DNA of 52,071 nt from Myxococcota bacterium. Its GTDB lineage: Bacteria; Myxococcota; UBA727; JAHDBA01. The translations under genes were made by a program, and so were the position numbers. Below are positions 1 to 9,809 of the stretch, in pieces. The stretch is from contig JAHDBA010000004.1 of NCBI GenBank assembly GCA_020630615.1, positions 1-52,071 on the forward strand, in the 5' to 3' direction. The first letter of the stretch is position 1. Every line of letters begins with the position of its first letter. The notes beneath the pieces were generated by a model, which was not told the DNA's origin, searched no databases, and saw only the letters and a program-made list of their open reading frames with translations.

Positions 1-1791
1 GAACCATTTGCCATCCCGCTCTTCAACCTCTTTCGGGTAATAGTATTTACCATTCGCATCTCGGTACGAGTAGGCAAGAATCATTCCCTGGTTGAAGAGC
101 TTTTGAAAAGGCTCTTTCGTCGAAACGACACCGCAATCAAAGAGAACCTTATGCCAGAATCGCGCATACAAAAGATGGAGCACTGCGTGCTCAACACCAC
201 CGATATAGAGATCGACAGGCATCCAATACTCTTCGGCCTCTTTTGAAACCGGCCCCTTTGCGTAATCAGGGTCAATATAACGAAGGTAGTACCAACAGCT
301 CCCCGCCCATTGCGGCATCGTGTTGGTTTCGCGCGTGGCCTCTCTACCGTCAGGCAGCGTCACCTGAAGCCAGTCTTCCGCTCGAGCAAGTGGAGGAGCC
401 CCATCGGCACGCGGCTTGTATTCATCGATTGAAGGCAGCTCGACCGGTAGCATTTCTTCGGAAAGGCATAGGACTTCTCCATCATCGGCATGCATGATGG
501 GGAAAGGCTCGCCCCAATAGCGCTGTCTCGAAAAGAGCCAGTCACGCAGCTTGTATTGTACCCGGCCCTGCCCGCATCCTTTCTCTTCAAGCCACGAAAT
601 CATCTTCCCTTTTGCATCATCGACTTCAAGGCCATCAATGAAACCTGAATTGACGGCCACGCCTGCGCCGGTGTAAGCCTCACTCTTGATGTCGCCACCT
701 GAGATAACTTCTCGTATTGGCAAGTCATAGGTCTTTGCAAACGCGTAGTCCCTTTCGTCATGTGCGGGCACCGCCATAATTGCGCCTGTGCCATAGGTTG
801 CAAGCACATAGTCTGCGACCCAAACGGGGACGTGTTCTCCATTTGCCGGGTTCAGCGCGTACGCACCGGTGAAGACCCCTGTCTTCGTTTTCGCCTCAGA
901 GCGATCCATGTCGGATTTGTTCTTCGCGCTTGAAACATAGTTTTCTACGGCTTCTTTTTGCGCTTCAGTCGTAATCTGCGAGACAAGTTTGTGTTCGGGT
1001 GCAAGCACACAATACGTACAACCAAAAAGGGTGTCGGGTCGAGTCGTAAACACATCAAAGCTTACATCGCTATCCGCCACACTAAAGCGCATCTCTGCGC
1101 CATGCGATTTCCCGATCCAATTGCGTTGCATGTCTTTGACGCTCTCAGGCCAGTCAAGATCATCGAGGTCCGTGAGAAGTCGCTCAGCATAAGCAGTAAT
1201 TTTGAGCATCCATTGCTTCATCAAGCGACGTTCAACGGGGTCTCCTGTTTCAACGTATTTGCCATCTTTCACTTCTTCGTTTGCCAAACACGTTCCCTGT
1301 GCTGGGCACCAGTTGACTGGAACTTCTGCCTGATAGGCGAGGCCTTGCTCATAGAGCTTTGTGAAGATCCATTGTGTCCACTTGTAATAGGCAGGGTCTG
1401 TTGTTGAGACTTCACGCGACCAGTCGTAACTAAACCCAAGCATTTTGATTTGGCGACGAAAGTTGTCAACGTTGCGTTTCGTGATCACTGCAGGATGTTC
1501 ACTATCACGCATAGCCGCACGTTCAGCTGGCAAGCCGAATGCATCCCAGCCCATCGGGTGAAGGACATTGACACCTTGCATGCGCTTCAAGCGCGAATAC
1601 ACATCCGTCGCGGTGTAGCCTTCCGGGTGACCAACATGGAGCCCCGCACCAGAAGGGTATGGGAACATGTCTAAAACATAAGCCTTGGGCCTTCCTTTAA
1701 GGCTCGAAATGTCACGCGACACCTCGAAGCACTTGGCTTCGTCCCATTGATCTTGCCATTTTTTTTCAATAAGTTTTGGATCGTATTTCAC
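1..1791 (-). CDS. leuS: Leucyl-tRNA synthetase, 5' part (truncated by window edge)
   Basis: Class I aminoacyl-tRNA synthetase that charges tRNA-Leu. About 597 codons are present; the 3' end, including the KMSKS loop and the tRNA-binding domains, lies outside the window. The N-terminus reads [17 protein letters not shown]. The class I HIGH-type motif is seen as LHVGH within [15 protein letters not shown], followed by the zinc/editing region ([26 protein letters not shown]) and the return to the catalytic core ([15 protein letters not shown]), as in bacterial LeuRS. I chose the GTG at 1791 because GGAGG sits eight bases upstream; an in-frame ATG at 1833, directly after the upstream gene's stop, is the alternative. 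It is probably co-transcribed with the two genes upstream on the same strand. Confidence 0.95.
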   Translation of the reverse strand, partial: MKYDPKLIEKKWQDQWDEAKCFEVSRDISSLKGRPKAYVLDMFPYPSGAGLHVGHPEGYTATDVYSRLKRMQGVNVLHPMGWDAFGLPAERAAMRDSEHPAVITKRNVDNFRRQIKMLGFSYDWSREVSTTDPAYYKWTQWIFTKLYEQGLAYQAEVPVNWCPAQGTCLANEEVKDGKYVETGDPVERRLMKQWMLKITAYAERLLTDLDDLDWPESVKDMQRNWIGKSHGAEMRFSVADSDVSFDVFTTRPDTLFGCTYCVLAPEHKLVSQITTEAQKEAVENYVSSAKNKSDMDRSEAKTKTGVFTGAYALNPANGEHVPVWVADYVLATYGTGAIMAVPAHDERDYAFAKTYDLPIREVISGGDIKSEAYTGAGVAVNSGFIDGLEVDDAKGKMISWLEEKGCGQGRVQYKLRDWLFSRQRYWGEPFPIMHADDGEVLCLSEEMLPVELPSIDEYKPRADGAPPLARAEDWLQVTLPDGREATRETNTMPQWAGSCWYYLRYIDPDYAKGPVSKEAEEYWMPVDLYIGGVEHAVLHLLYARFWHKVLFDCGVVSTKEPFQKLFNQGMILAYSYRDANGKYYYPKEVEERDGKWF

Positions 1792-1833
1792 GGCGAAGCC
1801 TCCACGGACTATCGCAATAACGAAGCTTTTCAT

Positions 1834-2313
1834 TTAAATCAAATCAAACTCACGCAAGAGCTGAACGCGGATATCTTTGACCCATTTTGCACGCGCAGCT
1901 TCTCCCCTTGCCGTGATGCTGGACGCCAACAGATTAAGGTCGCCCGCAAGTTTGCGTACTTGTGTTTCGATATCAACCAGCTCTTGCTCGGGCTTTGAAC
2001 GAACCGGCGCGCCCTCTGGGAGTGTCGCAAGAGGGTCATCGAGATATGCATCAGTACTCAATTCATCAGGATTGTCGTAAGCCTGAACTCCGCCCTCAGC
2101 GCCTGGAAGCTCAAAAGCGAGCAGTGCTTCGATCATCCTTTGCTCTGTGTTTTCCAGCGCCGGCTCAAGGCCTTGTTTGGACGTCGAGGCCTCATTGTTC
2201 TTTGCGCTATTAAGAAAGGAGCCCAAAAGATCACGAAGTTCGTCCGATGCCAACGACTGTGGTTTCGCGTCCAAGTCGGTCTCAAGGTCAGCGCTTTCTT
2301 CCCAAGGGTTCAT
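1834..2313 (-). CDS. Hypothetical acidic protein, 159 aa
   Basis: I do not recognise this protein. It has no signal peptide or membrane segment. The first two thirds are acidic and low in structure (N-terminus MNPWEESADLETDLDAK). The last 50 residues (about 105-159) look helical and coiled-coil-like (EQELVDIETQVRKLAGDLN, then EAARAKWVKDIRVQLLREF). It lies between ctaA (39-base gap) and leuS, and its TAA stop abuts the ATG that is an alternative leuS start. This suggests translational coupling or at least co-transcription, but gives no functional clue. Confidence 0.75.
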   Translation of the reverse strand: MNPWEESADLETDLDAKPQSLASDELRDLLGSFLNSAKNNEASTSKQGLEPALENTEQRMIEALLAFELPGAEGGVQAYDNPDELSTDAYLDDPLATLPEGAPVRSKPEQELVDIETQVRKLAGDLNLLASSITARGEAARAKWVKDIRVQLLREFDLI

Positions 2314-2352
2314 GACTCACACGCTAGCAATCACCCCTTATGCATACAAATG

Positions 2353-3342
2353 TTAGACGCGAGATTTTGCGTTTCTCCATGCCAGCCAGATTTCAATATA
2401 GAAATAGACACTCAACGCGCAGAGCAGTACATGCAGCCCCTGCGCAATGGGAGGAAAGCCAAAATATGCGAGCGAAATCCCCACACCAGCCTGAAGCCAG
2501 ATCGACACCCCAAAACCCATGGCGGAGCGTCGGGCATCCGTTTTTTGTTGAGTGAAAGAAAAAACACCCGCAAGTACGACGAGCCCGAGGGCAGTTTTTC
2601 GATGCGCAAAATCGATCGCTTTCGGAAGCAAGCCTATCCACTCCTGTCGCGCCGGGCTGCCTGAACTCATCGCAAGCGGTTCGATCAATGAGCGAATCTC
2701 CGAGCCGAGTGCCACCTGCAGAACCAAAAGAATGCCCATCAGCAACAAAAAGAGCATGTTAAGTTTTGTCAGCCTTACTTCTACAAGTGCAGGTGGTTTT
2801 GCACGCCGCGCCCCCTCAATGGCTGCGCCCCAGATATGAGCTGACACTTGAAAAAGCGCAAGAATTAAGAATGCGACCAAGAAATGAGCTGTAATGAGAG
2901 TCCCATCAAGTTCTGTTTGTACGACCCGGCCGCCAAGCCATGCCTGAAAAGCTGTTGCAAGGGTTGCAGCCGCCAACAAAAGTCCACACTTAAGACGTGC
3001 GTAGTGATCTTGACGCGGCGCGCGAGCAAGCCTATATGCATAGATTAAAAGAAGTGGGCCGAGCAATACCCCCACCACGCGATTGAGATATTCTGTCCAT
3101 GTTTGCACTGCATTGAAATGGGCTGCGTCGAATTCTGGTGGCAGTTCACTTGGTTGTGTGGGTGGCACCCACCCGCCAAAGCATTTTGGCCAGTCTGGGC
3201 AGCCAAGTCCAGAACCGGACGCCCTGACCACCGCACCCGCCGCAATAATCAGTAATGTCCAAAGGATTGCAGCTCTTGCCCAAAAGAGAAGCTTTGATGC
3301 ATTTTGAAGGGTGGCGTCTTGGTCTTGAGATTTGAAGTTCAT
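2353..3342 (-). CDS. ctaA: Heme A synthase, COX15/CtaA family
   Basis: Integral membrane enzyme that converts heme O to heme A for aa3-type cytochrome oxidases. The 329 residues form about eight hydrophobic segments. The family signature after helix 1 is clear: VRASGSGLGCPDWPKCFGGW, including the paired cysteines typical of CtaA. Candidate heme-ligand histidines occur in the expected helices: AAHFNAVQTWTEYLNR, LITAHFLVA, DFAHRKTALG and GLHVLLCAL. The length is normal for the family. No cytochrome oxidase or ctaB gene is in this window, so the oxidase it serves must be encoded elsewhere. The upstream region (3343-3524) holds no gene before the tRNA. Confidence 0.92.
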   Translation of the reverse strand: MNFKSQDQDATLQNASKLLFWARAAILWTLLIIAAGAVVRASGSGLGCPDWPKCFGGWVPPTQPSELPPEFDAAHFNAVQTWTEYLNRVVGVLLGPLLLIYAYRLARAPRQDHYARLKCGLLLAAATLATAFQAWLGGRVVQTELDGTLITAHFLVAFLILALFQVSAHIWGAAIEGARRAKPPALVEVRLTKLNMLFLLLMGILLVLQVALGSEIRSLIEPLAMSSGSPARQEWIGLLPKAIDFAHRKTALGLVVLAGVFSFTQQKTDARRSAMGFGVSIWLQAGVGISLAYFGFPPIAQGLHVLLCALSVYFYIEIWLAWRNAKSRV

Positions 3343-3524
3343 AGTTGCTCATTGCCCTAGATATGAAGATTAAGTCTGACGGCAAGAAGAGCAAGTGAGG
3401 TGGCAAAATCCTGGGCAAGGATTCATAATCCCTTTCCGGGTATACAAGGTGCGTATCGCATGCATTACGCACAGAACCGTGTTCGGCACATCACCGAAAC
3501 CAACCATTAATACAGGGAAAAAAA

Positions 3525-3601
3525 TGGTAGTGAGAGAGAGACTTGAACTCTCGACCTCCGGATTATGAATCCGACGCTCTAACCAGCTGAGCTACCTCAC
3601 C
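3525..3601 (-). tRNA. tRNA-Met(CAT), elongator type
   Basis: The minus strand folds as a full cloverleaf. The acceptor stem is GGTGAGG with TCTCACT, the D arm is GCTC/GAGC, and the anticodon stem TCGGA/TCCGG holds loop TTCATAA (anticodon CAT). The T arm is GAGAG-TTCAAGT-CTCTC, the discriminator is A, and the CCA end is encoded (3525-3527), followed by a T run on the same strand. It lacks the initiator hallmarks (no C1/A72 mismatch, no three G-C pairs next to the anticodon loop). The acceptor stem has G4-C69 and A5-U68, unlike tRNA-Ile2, so elongator Met is the best call. Confidence 0.9.
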
Positions 3602-3703
3602 ACGGAGACAATCTTAACATAGCGGTAAAGAAGAGCAAGACTAAGAGAAAGAGTTTCATGCTTCACCTTGTATTTTGGTGCGATTTTCGATGATACTTGG
3701 TGG

Positions 3704-4297
3704 ATGAAACGAATTTTCAGCCCGCAACGACTTGCAATCTTAGCCCTCTCCGCAATCGGCAGTGCGGCGTACCTTTGGTACAAAGGCCAAAAAGAAGACG
3801 CAATGAGTGGACGCTATGATGGCCGTTCGAGCTCAAAGGATGTGTCTGCCCGCCAAGCAAGCGCCTTCGGCCGAGGGTCACAATCGAGTGAAAGCTCGAA
3901 GGCCTCTTCCGACGACGCGATGGACGAGGAGCCCGAAAAGTCCACTAATAACAACTCGGCAGAAAGCTTTGCTTCGCCAAGTGCATATGAGACGACTTCA
4001 GCCGATACGAATGAGGATTCAAACCTAGCGCTAAAACTCGAGTCATTTTTAATGGGCGAGAACTGGTACAATCGAGCCTCTTGGGTCAACGCGTGGGGAG
4101 TCCACCTCCCGGAGGGAGCTACCGCAAAAGAGTGGATATCTTCACAAGGCGTTGAGGTTCTAAATATAGCGATTGAAAGCTGTCGCGAAGGCCTGCCCAA
4201 TGTTTCGGGTTGTCGTCGTCGCTGGATTGTCGTGTGCCGCTATGCAGACGTCGATCTTGAAGAGGCGTTGAGTCTTTGGCAGCGAGCGTCACGATAA
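3704..4297 (+). CDS. Membrane-anchored hypothetical protein, 197 aa
   Basis: Unknown protein. The start MKRIFSPQRLAILALSAIG is chosen because the hydrophobic segment (about residues 8-25) then forms an uncleaved N-terminal anchor; an ATG 12 codons upstream (3668) is possible. Residues 30-110 are a Ser/Asp/Glu-rich linker without obvious fold. The last 85 residues form a compact domain (ESFLMGENWYNRASWVNAW to EEALSLWQRASR) with two cysteines (IESCREG and VSGCRRR) and one more in VVCRYAD. The layout of anchor, flexible linker and small soluble domain suggests a periplasmic domain tethered to the inner membrane. It converges with bamA, with 46 bases between them. Confidence 0.7.
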   Translation: MKRIFSPQRLAILALSAIGSAAYLWYKGQKEDAMSGRYDGRSSSKDVSARQASAFGRGSQSSESSKASSDDAMDEEPEKSTNNNSAESFASPSAYETTSADTNEDSNLALKLESFLMGENWYNRASWVNAWGVHLPEGATAKEWISSQGVEVLNIAIESCREGLPNVSGCRRRWIVVCRYADVDLEEALSLWQRASR

Positions 4298-4343
4298 GGG
4301 TTAGGAGTGCAAGCGCGCCCCTGCTTTCTTGGTTGCAAATAAA

Positions 4344-7300
4344 CTAAAAGCTTGTGCCGATATTGAACTCGAACTGAAAGGGATTATCCCCGCCGTTGAA
4401 GCCGAGCGTCCCCGGTGGACGGCGTGTACCCGGGAAGGGGAATCCCCATTCGAATCGAAGCGGGCCGATGGGTGAGAACCAACGCACGCCAAAACCCCAC
4501 GACAAATAGACGCCGAGATCCAAGTCTGCTCTCGGGTCAAAGCATCGCTCTGTCCCACACTGCGTACTTGCAAAGTAAGGGTTTGGTTTATTGCCAATGT
4601 AGAAGAGGTTCTCGCCTTTCGCGTAGCTGTTGCCTGCGTCAAGGAAGAACACACCGCGGAATCCGACCGGGTCAAAGATAGGAAACTCAAGCTCCAAGTT
4701 GGCGATAAGCTGCTTGTTGCCGCCAACACGGAACTCCTGTAGACCTCGATCCGGGTCAAGGGACGGCACACGCTCGACCGGCGAAATAGAGCGTGGGAAG
4801 TACCCGCGGACAGTATTTAGCCCACCCAAGTAATAGCGCTCAAAGATAAGAGATGGGTCGTCTGTAACTAAATAGCCGAGCTCGAGGTTCCCCTTTAAGA
4901 CTGCGCCCTTGAAGGGCAGTACCGTATCTAAAGAAAGATAGCCCCTCGATACCCATCGCAAACGATGGAAGTCATTCGCACGCCCCCCACGTTTAAACAA
5001 ACGACCATTGCCTGCCCAATCCCGAAACTGCTCTTCAATCGGCTTATAAAGTCCTGAACCAAAATACGGGTTCGCGTATTCGTACCCAAACTGAAAGAAA
5101 TAACCTTTTGATGTGCGCAATCGGTCATTTCTTTGATCGAGCACAAAGGAGAACCCAAGTGAAGACGTGTAACGAGGCACATAGGGCGTCAGACCCGTAT
5201 GGCGAACATCAAAAAGCTGGTCACCAATTTCTACGCGCTCTGTGCGCCACGACAGGAAGCCTCGCAAGTTGTCCAAATCAAGGCGATATGGGTTGTAGGT
5301 CAAGCGCCAGTCTTTCTCATCGACACTGAAGAGCTTTCGCAAGGGTCGCCCAAGCGGGTAACCGAAGGTTAAATCAAGACCGGTACTGTTTCGCTGGAAA
5401 TCAATAAAGTTTTGCGCATTGTTGTACAGCGAGAACTGTAGAGTCACCGGCTCATCGTTGAGGAGCTTCCAGTATGGGTCCATATAATTCAGGCTGAACA
5501 TCCTGCGAATTCGAGAAATTTGGAAGTTTGCATTGAGGGTGACGCCCTTTCCGCCGAGGTTGTTTTGTGCAATCTGACCTTGCCCCATTAAACCTTCAAA
5601 GCTACCCCAGCCTGCTCCAACATTGAATGTACCCGTAGGCTTTTCACTCACCTGCACTTTGAGGTCCATTGTCTGACCGTCGTCACCGACCTTGGGTGTC
5701 ACAATTACATTCTCGAAGTAACCGAGCGCCTTGATGCGACCTTCACTGCGTTGAAGTTGATTGTGATGATACCAGTCACCTTCAAGCACTCGGAACTCGC
5801 GCCGAATCACTTCGTCTTGAGTTCGTGTGTTCCCCGCAATGTCAATGCGGCCTATTTTGACTCGAGGTCCAGCACGCAAACGCAGCCCTAAACGAACTTC
5901 TTTGGTTTCGTCATTAAGCTCGGGGATTTGCTCGATATCAGCAAAGGCATAGCCACGGTTTTTATACGCATTTAAGATCGACTCAACACTTTTAATCAGC
6001 TTCGTTTTTGAAAACACATCGCCTGCGCCAATCTGCAAAAGGCTTTCGAGCTCGTTTTTGACAAAGAAAACTTTTGAAGGAGCGTTCGCATCGTCACCCA
6101 TCGTTGCAGGGTCGTGCTCAGGGGGGCTTTCAACCACAAAATCGCCATCGATGTCGATTGCTTGCACGAAGTACTGTTCCCCTTCGTCAACACGTAGTGT
6201 CAAGTTTGCAAATTTTCGATCGTTTGACAGCTCAACCGTTGGCGGAGAAACCTTGACTCGAACATAGCCTCTATCTTGGTAGAAGAACTCAAGTGCTGCT
6301 GGGTCAATCGGAATGTTGGATTCTTTAAAGGTGCCCCACTCTGTCATCAAGCCAAAAGGATGAATCTCGCGGCTGCGTGTCGCGCTGCGAAGCTCATCGT
6401 CGCTAAACTTCTCATTGCCGACAAAGTCAATTCTCTCGATCCGCACCTTATCACGTTCGTCAATTTCAAAGATGACATCAACAAAACGAGCTTCCGACGT
6501 GTCTGAAGTTTTGGCGTTTTCTCCCTCTCGTTGAGATGCATCAGACGCTTTTTTATTTTCGTTTTTGTTTTGCACCCATTCCGCGAGGGTTTCTGGCTCA
6601 TCGCCCGCCTCAACGCCCTCAGATTTTTCAGTGCGCACTCGAACTGTCGTTAAAAAGAGACCGTCCTCAGCATACTTCGCCTGAAGCTTCTCAGTATAGC
6701 TTTGCAACAGCGGGACATCGACCACATCAAACTTTTGGACTTCAACAACATCGTCAAGCTCTTCTCGGGTGTATTTTTTGAGCCCCTCAAAGCGTACTTC
6801 AGCAACCGCCGGTCGCTCTGTGACGATGTATTGAAGGCGAAAGGACCCATCGCTCAGGTCTTCCATTCGAACCACAACCTGATCGAATAGCGCAAGTCCG
6901 TAGATGCGGCGGACGTCACCGCGCACCGTCATCGGCGAGGGTTCGCGATCAACCTCGCTTGCAATCTGAGAGAGAATGGCATCGGGCTCAGCACGCTTCG
7001 CACCTAAAACAAGGACTTCGGATACCGTCCCGGCTTTCGGGGATGTTGAGCGGTATACCCCAGGTGTCTTCGAGTACTCTCGAGCTTTTTCTTGGGACTC
7101 GGTCATGTGACGCGTTGCAGAGCCGACCCCAAAACGTCTCGACCGACGCTTCTTTTTCGCAGGCGCACGACCACCAGGGCCGGTTTGAGGCTGGCCAAAA
7201 CCACCACCCATACCATTCATGCCTTGTGCATTAAGACCACCACCACTCATCATCAGCACCGAAAGCAGCATGGCAACACATGCACCCTTCAGCGGGAATG

Positions 7301-7352
7301 CTGTGCAATGAGGCTTCGTTTGAGCGAAGTTTTGTGCCAAGAAAAATGCCAT
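4344..7352 (-). CDS. bamA: Outer membrane protein assembly factor BamA
   Basis: Omp85 protein that folds beta-barrel proteins into the outer membrane. After a hydrophobic signal (LLSVLMMSGGGLNAQG) and a Gly/basic linker come about five POTRA domains, roughly residues 110-600 (e.g. VAEVRFEGLKKYTREELDD, IDIAGNTRTQDEVIRREF). The barrel begins near GTFNVGAGWGSFEGLMGQG. The Omp85 barrel motif region is seen at LGGLNTVRGYFPRSISP, and the chain ends with the terminal phenylalanine of outer-membrane proteins (FEFNIGTSF). At 1002 residues it is longer than usual for BamA (about 750-900). The extra length lies in the N-terminal linker, an Asp/Glu/Lys-rich insert within the POTRA region (about residues 250-295) and a shorter insert before DANAPSK. 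It stands alone, without skp, lpx or other bam genes. No strong ribosome-binding site is seen at the first ATG. Confidence 0.94.
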   Translation of the reverse strand: MAFFLAQNFAQTKPHCTAFPLKGACVAMLLSVLMMSGGGLNAQGMNGMGGGFGQPQTGPGGRAPAKKKRRSRRFGVGSATRHMTESQEKAREYSKTPGVYRSTSPKAGTVSEVLVLGAKRAEPDAILSQIASEVDREPSPMTVRGDVRRIYGLALFDQVVVRMEDLSDGSFRLQYIVTERPAVAEVRFEGLKKYTREELDDVVEVQKFDVVDVPLLQSYTEKLQAKYAEDGLFLTTVRVRTEKSEGVEAGDEPETLAEWVQNKNENKKASDASQREGENAKTSDTSEARFVDVIFEIDERDKVRIERIDFVGNEKFSDDELRSATRSREIHPFGLMTEWGTFKESNIPIDPAALEFFYQDRGYVRVKVSPPTVELSNDRKFANLTLRVDEGEQYFVQAIDIDGDFVVESPPEHDPATMGDDANAPSKVFFVKNELESLLQIGAGDVFSKTKLIKSVESILNAYKNRGYAFADIEQIPELNDETKEVRLGLRLRAGPRVKIGRIDIAGNTRTQDEVIRREFRVLEGDWYHHNQLQRSEGRIKALGYFENVIVTPKVGDDGQTMDLKVQVSEKPTGTFNVGAGWGSFEGLMGQGQIAQNNLGGKGVTLNANFQISRIRRMFSLNYMDPYWKLLNDEPVTLQFSLYNNAQNFIDFQRNSTGLDLTFGYPLGRPLRKLFSVDEKDWRLTYNPYRLDLDNLRGFLSWRTERVEIGDQLFDVRHTGLTPYVPRYTSSLGFSFVLDQRNDRLRTSKGYFFQFGYEYANPYFGSGLYKPIEEQFRDWAGNGRLFKRGGRANDFHRLRWVSRGYLSLDTVLPFKGAVLKGNLELGYLVTDDPSLIFERYYLGGLNTVRGYFPRSISPVERVPSLDPDRGLQEFRVGGNKQLIANLELEFPIFDPVGFRGVFFLDAGNSYAKGENLFYIGNKPNPYFASTQCGTERCFDPRADLDLGVYLSWGFGVRWFSPIGPLRFEWGFPFPGTRRPPGTLGFNGGDNPFQFEFNIGTSF

Positions 7353-7506
7353 AAAAACAGGTGCTAACGAAGATCATCGGAAAGCGAAAGGCAGTACGAA
7401 GAAATCTCTTTGAGCTTTTGTCGTTAAAATTGAAAGTTCGAGTCAATCATCTTAAGAAGCGCTAATAGCGATCATTGTATTCGATGACGGCAAGGAGCTC
7501 ACGACT

Positions 7507-8013
7507 ATGATTCAGCTTTACAACCTTTTAGAAGAACGTCATGAGGCGTTAGTAAAAACTCTTGCGAAAACCATTGTCAGCGCGATTCCAAACTTTAAAC
7601 GTTTAGGAAAGGCCGACTTGCAAAGTGATTTAGAGCACCATGTTGAAGCGTGGTGTGATGGAGTTGCCACAGGTGGTGCGGAGCGACAAGAAAAATACTT
7701 CAAGTTTGTTGCCAAAGCACGCAGCTCGCAGGGCTTTTCCATGCGGGATTTAGTGGAGCAACAGCTACTTATTGGCTCTGTTGTGCGCAAGGCTTTTTTT
7801 GATGCCTTCCCACCGACCGATCTCAACAACGTCAAAGTGATGATGACAGGTCTCGATGCCGTTGAAGAGCAGACACGAGCGAGTGCCGGTCGTCTTTGCG
7901 ATGCAGTCCACAACTATTTACAAGAGCGTCTCAGAGAACACGAGGAATACCTGCAAGCTGAACACGGGGATCTCGGTGCTGATCTTTCTAAGTTTATCTT
8001 GTTTAAAGGTTAA
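7507..8013 (+). CDS. RsbRD N-terminal-domain-like protein, 168 aa
   Basis: Single-domain, mostly helical protein resembling the N-terminal sensor domain of RsbR-type co-antagonists (RsbRD_N family). It starts MIQLYNLLEERHEALVKTLA, has the central stretch GFSMRDLVEQQLLIGSVVRK typical of these four-helix, globin-like domains, and ends in a helix (YLQERLREHEEYLQAEH). There is no STAS or kinase domain, so it would be a stand-alone sensor or scaffold. AAGGAG precedes the ATG by about ten bases. It is followed on the same strand by the zinc-ribbon gene and pspA. The family assignment is by pattern recognition and should be tested by profile search. Confidence 0.7.
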   Translation: MIQLYNLLEERHEALVKTLAKTIVSAIPNFKRLGKADLQSDLEHHVEAWCDGVATGGAERQEKYFKFVAKARSSQGFSMRDLVEQQLLIGSVVRKAFFDAFPPTDLNNVKVMMTGLDAVEEQTRASAGRLCDAVHNYLQERLREHEEYLQAEHGDLGADLSKFILFKG

Positions 8014-8067
8014 GGCTTTAGGGTTAAGCTGTGATTCTTGAAAGAAGATTAGGGAAGGAAAGCGACC

Positions 8068-8832
8068 ATGTTGTGCCCACGATGCGGACAAAGCGTAGGT
8101 GAAAAGAGTGACATTTGTCCTCATTGCTCGTTTATCTTAGATACCGCTTTTTTAGGTGATGACATCTTGGATGACATGCAACGAGCTCGCCCGGGGCGTG
8201 GTGGTATCGAAGCAAGGGACTTTGAAATTTCGAAAGCAGTCGAGTTGCGTTCGAAAGACGCGGCTGCTCAACCGCTACGACGGGCTGCGATACAAAAGGA
8301 AAGTGCACAGAACCCGAAGCGGGGCTATGTCTCGGGCCAGTCGAAAGTTGGCGTTGCGCCCAACACCACGATTTGCGCTGTGGATCATGATCGTGATCAT
8401 GGAGAGGTCGAACCGACATTCTTTGAGTCAAAAGTTTTAAAGCTGGCCTCAATGCCAATCACATTGGATAAAGTTGCAGACGTATTGGGGCTTGAAATTC
8501 ATGAAACCTATGCAATTGCAACGAGACTCTTAAACCAGCGCTTTATCGAGGTTGTTGGCTTTGCTGAAGACAGCGGTTTGGCGCATTTGGGTGCAACATT
8601 GGTTGGCAGCGCCCCGAACCCGAATGACTTGCCTTCGCTTGCTTCGGTCTCACCTGAAATTGATATCACCGACCCTGAAATCGATGGTGCTTTTCGTGTT
8701 AAAACCCATGAGGGAGAAGCGCTTGGTGTCGATGCGGCGCTCCCTTCAGAGGAAGAACTCGCCGATCTACCTCAACGTGGGGTCTCGGGCACTCCCACGA
8801 AAGTTGGCCGGTCGACTTCACGCGAATCCTAG
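8068..8832 (+). CDS. Zinc-ribbon protein with winged-helix-like domain, 254 aa
   Basis: The N-terminus carries a compact double-CxxC zinc ribbon: MLCPRCGQSVG and ICPHCSF, 14 residues between the two knuckles. A low-complexity linker follows. Residues about 135-175 (LASMPITLDKVADVLGLEI, ETYAIATRLLNQRFIEVVGF) resemble a small winged-helix fold. The C-terminus is acidic and disordered. No membrane segment is seen. A zinc ribbon followed by a winged helix suggests a regulator, but no target is visible. It lies 54 bases after the RsbRD_N-like gene, with GAAGGAAAG before the ATG. Confidence 0.72.
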   Translation: MLCPRCGQSVGEKSDICPHCSFILDTAFLGDDILDDMQRARPGRGGIEARDFEISKAVELRSKDAAAQPLRRAAIQKESAQNPKRGYVSGQSKVGVAPNTTICAVDHDRDHGEVEPTFFESKVLKLASMPITLDKVADVLGLEIHETYAIATRLLNQRFIEVVGFAEDSGLAHLGATLVGSAPNPNDLPSLASVSPEIDITDPEIDGAFRVKTHEGEALGVDAALPSEEELADLPQRGVSGTPTKVGRSTSRES

Positions 8833-8957
8833 CGCGGCCCCTAAATTAAAGTGTTCGAACCAGCGTTAATTGTGCCTGACCTTGGGCGTGCAAAAAGATG
8901 TGGAAAGACTTGCGATGCAAGTTCAAAGGGCGCTAACGTCTCGTCAGGAGAACGAAT

Positions 8958-9770
8958 ATGGGAATTTTGAAACGAATAAGCGATCTGGTTCGATCCAATG
9001 TGAATGAAGCTCTGGATAAGGCAGAAGATCCCAGAAAGTCTCTTGAGCAAGCAATCCGCGACATGCAAAACGAACATCAAAAAGCGAAACGGATGATGCT
9101 CGAATCCATGACCTCTGTCAAACAGAGTGAGCGCAGTGCCGAAAAAGCTGAGGCTGCGGCCAAGGATTGGGAAGCCAAAGCCATGATGGCCTTGAAGGGT
9201 GGCGATGAAGACCTCGCCCGCAAAGCTCTAGAGCAGAAAAACATTGCCGAGCGGAATGCACTGGAATCACGCAAAGGTGTAGAGGCTGCACGTGCCCAAA
9301 ACACAACTCTGAAGTCGAGCATTCAACAACTTGAATCCAAAATCGAAGAAGCAAAACGCAAGAAGGACGAGCTCATTGCGCGATTAAACGCTGCAGACTT
9401 ACAGGAGAAACGCGCGGCGGCGGCCGGCGACCCGATCGCTGCACTCAAAGATTCAAGCGCATTTGCAACTTTTGAGCGCATGGTCGATAAGATTGAAGAG
9501 ACTGAAGCTGAAGTCGAAGCACGTGCTGAGCTGGCGGGCACCAAACAAGATGCGGCACTCAACGAACTCGAAGAGTCAATTGCGGATTCAAATGCAGATG
9601 CTGCCTTGGAAGCACTTAAGGCAAAGCTTGAGGGAGAAAGTGGTGTTGCGAAAACCGCTGCTCCTACGGTAGCGAAAAGCGAAGAAAAGAGCGATATTGA
9701 CGATGAGCTTGCAGCCCTTCGTGCACAGATTGAAGGTGCGGGTGGAGAGTCGGGGAGCCCAGAGGCGTAG
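8958..9770 (+). CDS. pspA: PspA/IM30 family membrane-stress protein
   Basis: Peripheral inner-membrane protein of the ESCRT-III-like PspA/Vipp1 family, which stabilises damaged membranes. The N-terminal amphipathic helix and family start are clear (MGILKRISDLVRSNVNEALD, AEDPRKSLEQAIRDM), followed by a long Ala/Glu/Lys-rich coiled coil up to about residue 220. The C-terminal 45 residues are acidic and possibly disordered (KSEEKSDIDDELAALRAQIE). The length of 270 is in the Vipp1/PspA range. AGGAG lies seven bases before the ATG and a strong terminator follows. No pspBC or pspF genes are beside it; two stress-regulator-like genes are upstream instead. Confidence 0.9.
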   Translation: MGILKRISDLVRSNVNEALDKAEDPRKSLEQAIRDMQNEHQKAKRMMLESMTSVKQSERSAEKAEAAAKDWEAKAMMALKGGDEDLARKALEQKNIAERNALESRKGVEAARAQNTTLKSSIQQLESKIEEAKRKKDELIARLNAADLQEKRAAAAGDPIAALKDSSAFATFERMVDKIEETEAEVEARAELAGTKQDAALNELEESIADSNADAALEALKAKLEGESGVAKTAAPTVAKSEEKSDIDDELAALRAQIEGAGGESGSPEA

Positions 9771-9809
9771 TGTGAGCTTGACTCCCGGTATTTGTCGTTA
9801 CCTATAGCG

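Noticed and set aside
3525..3601. Initiator tRNA-fMet
   Set aside because: No unpaired first base and no run of three G-C pairs at the end of the anticodon stem.
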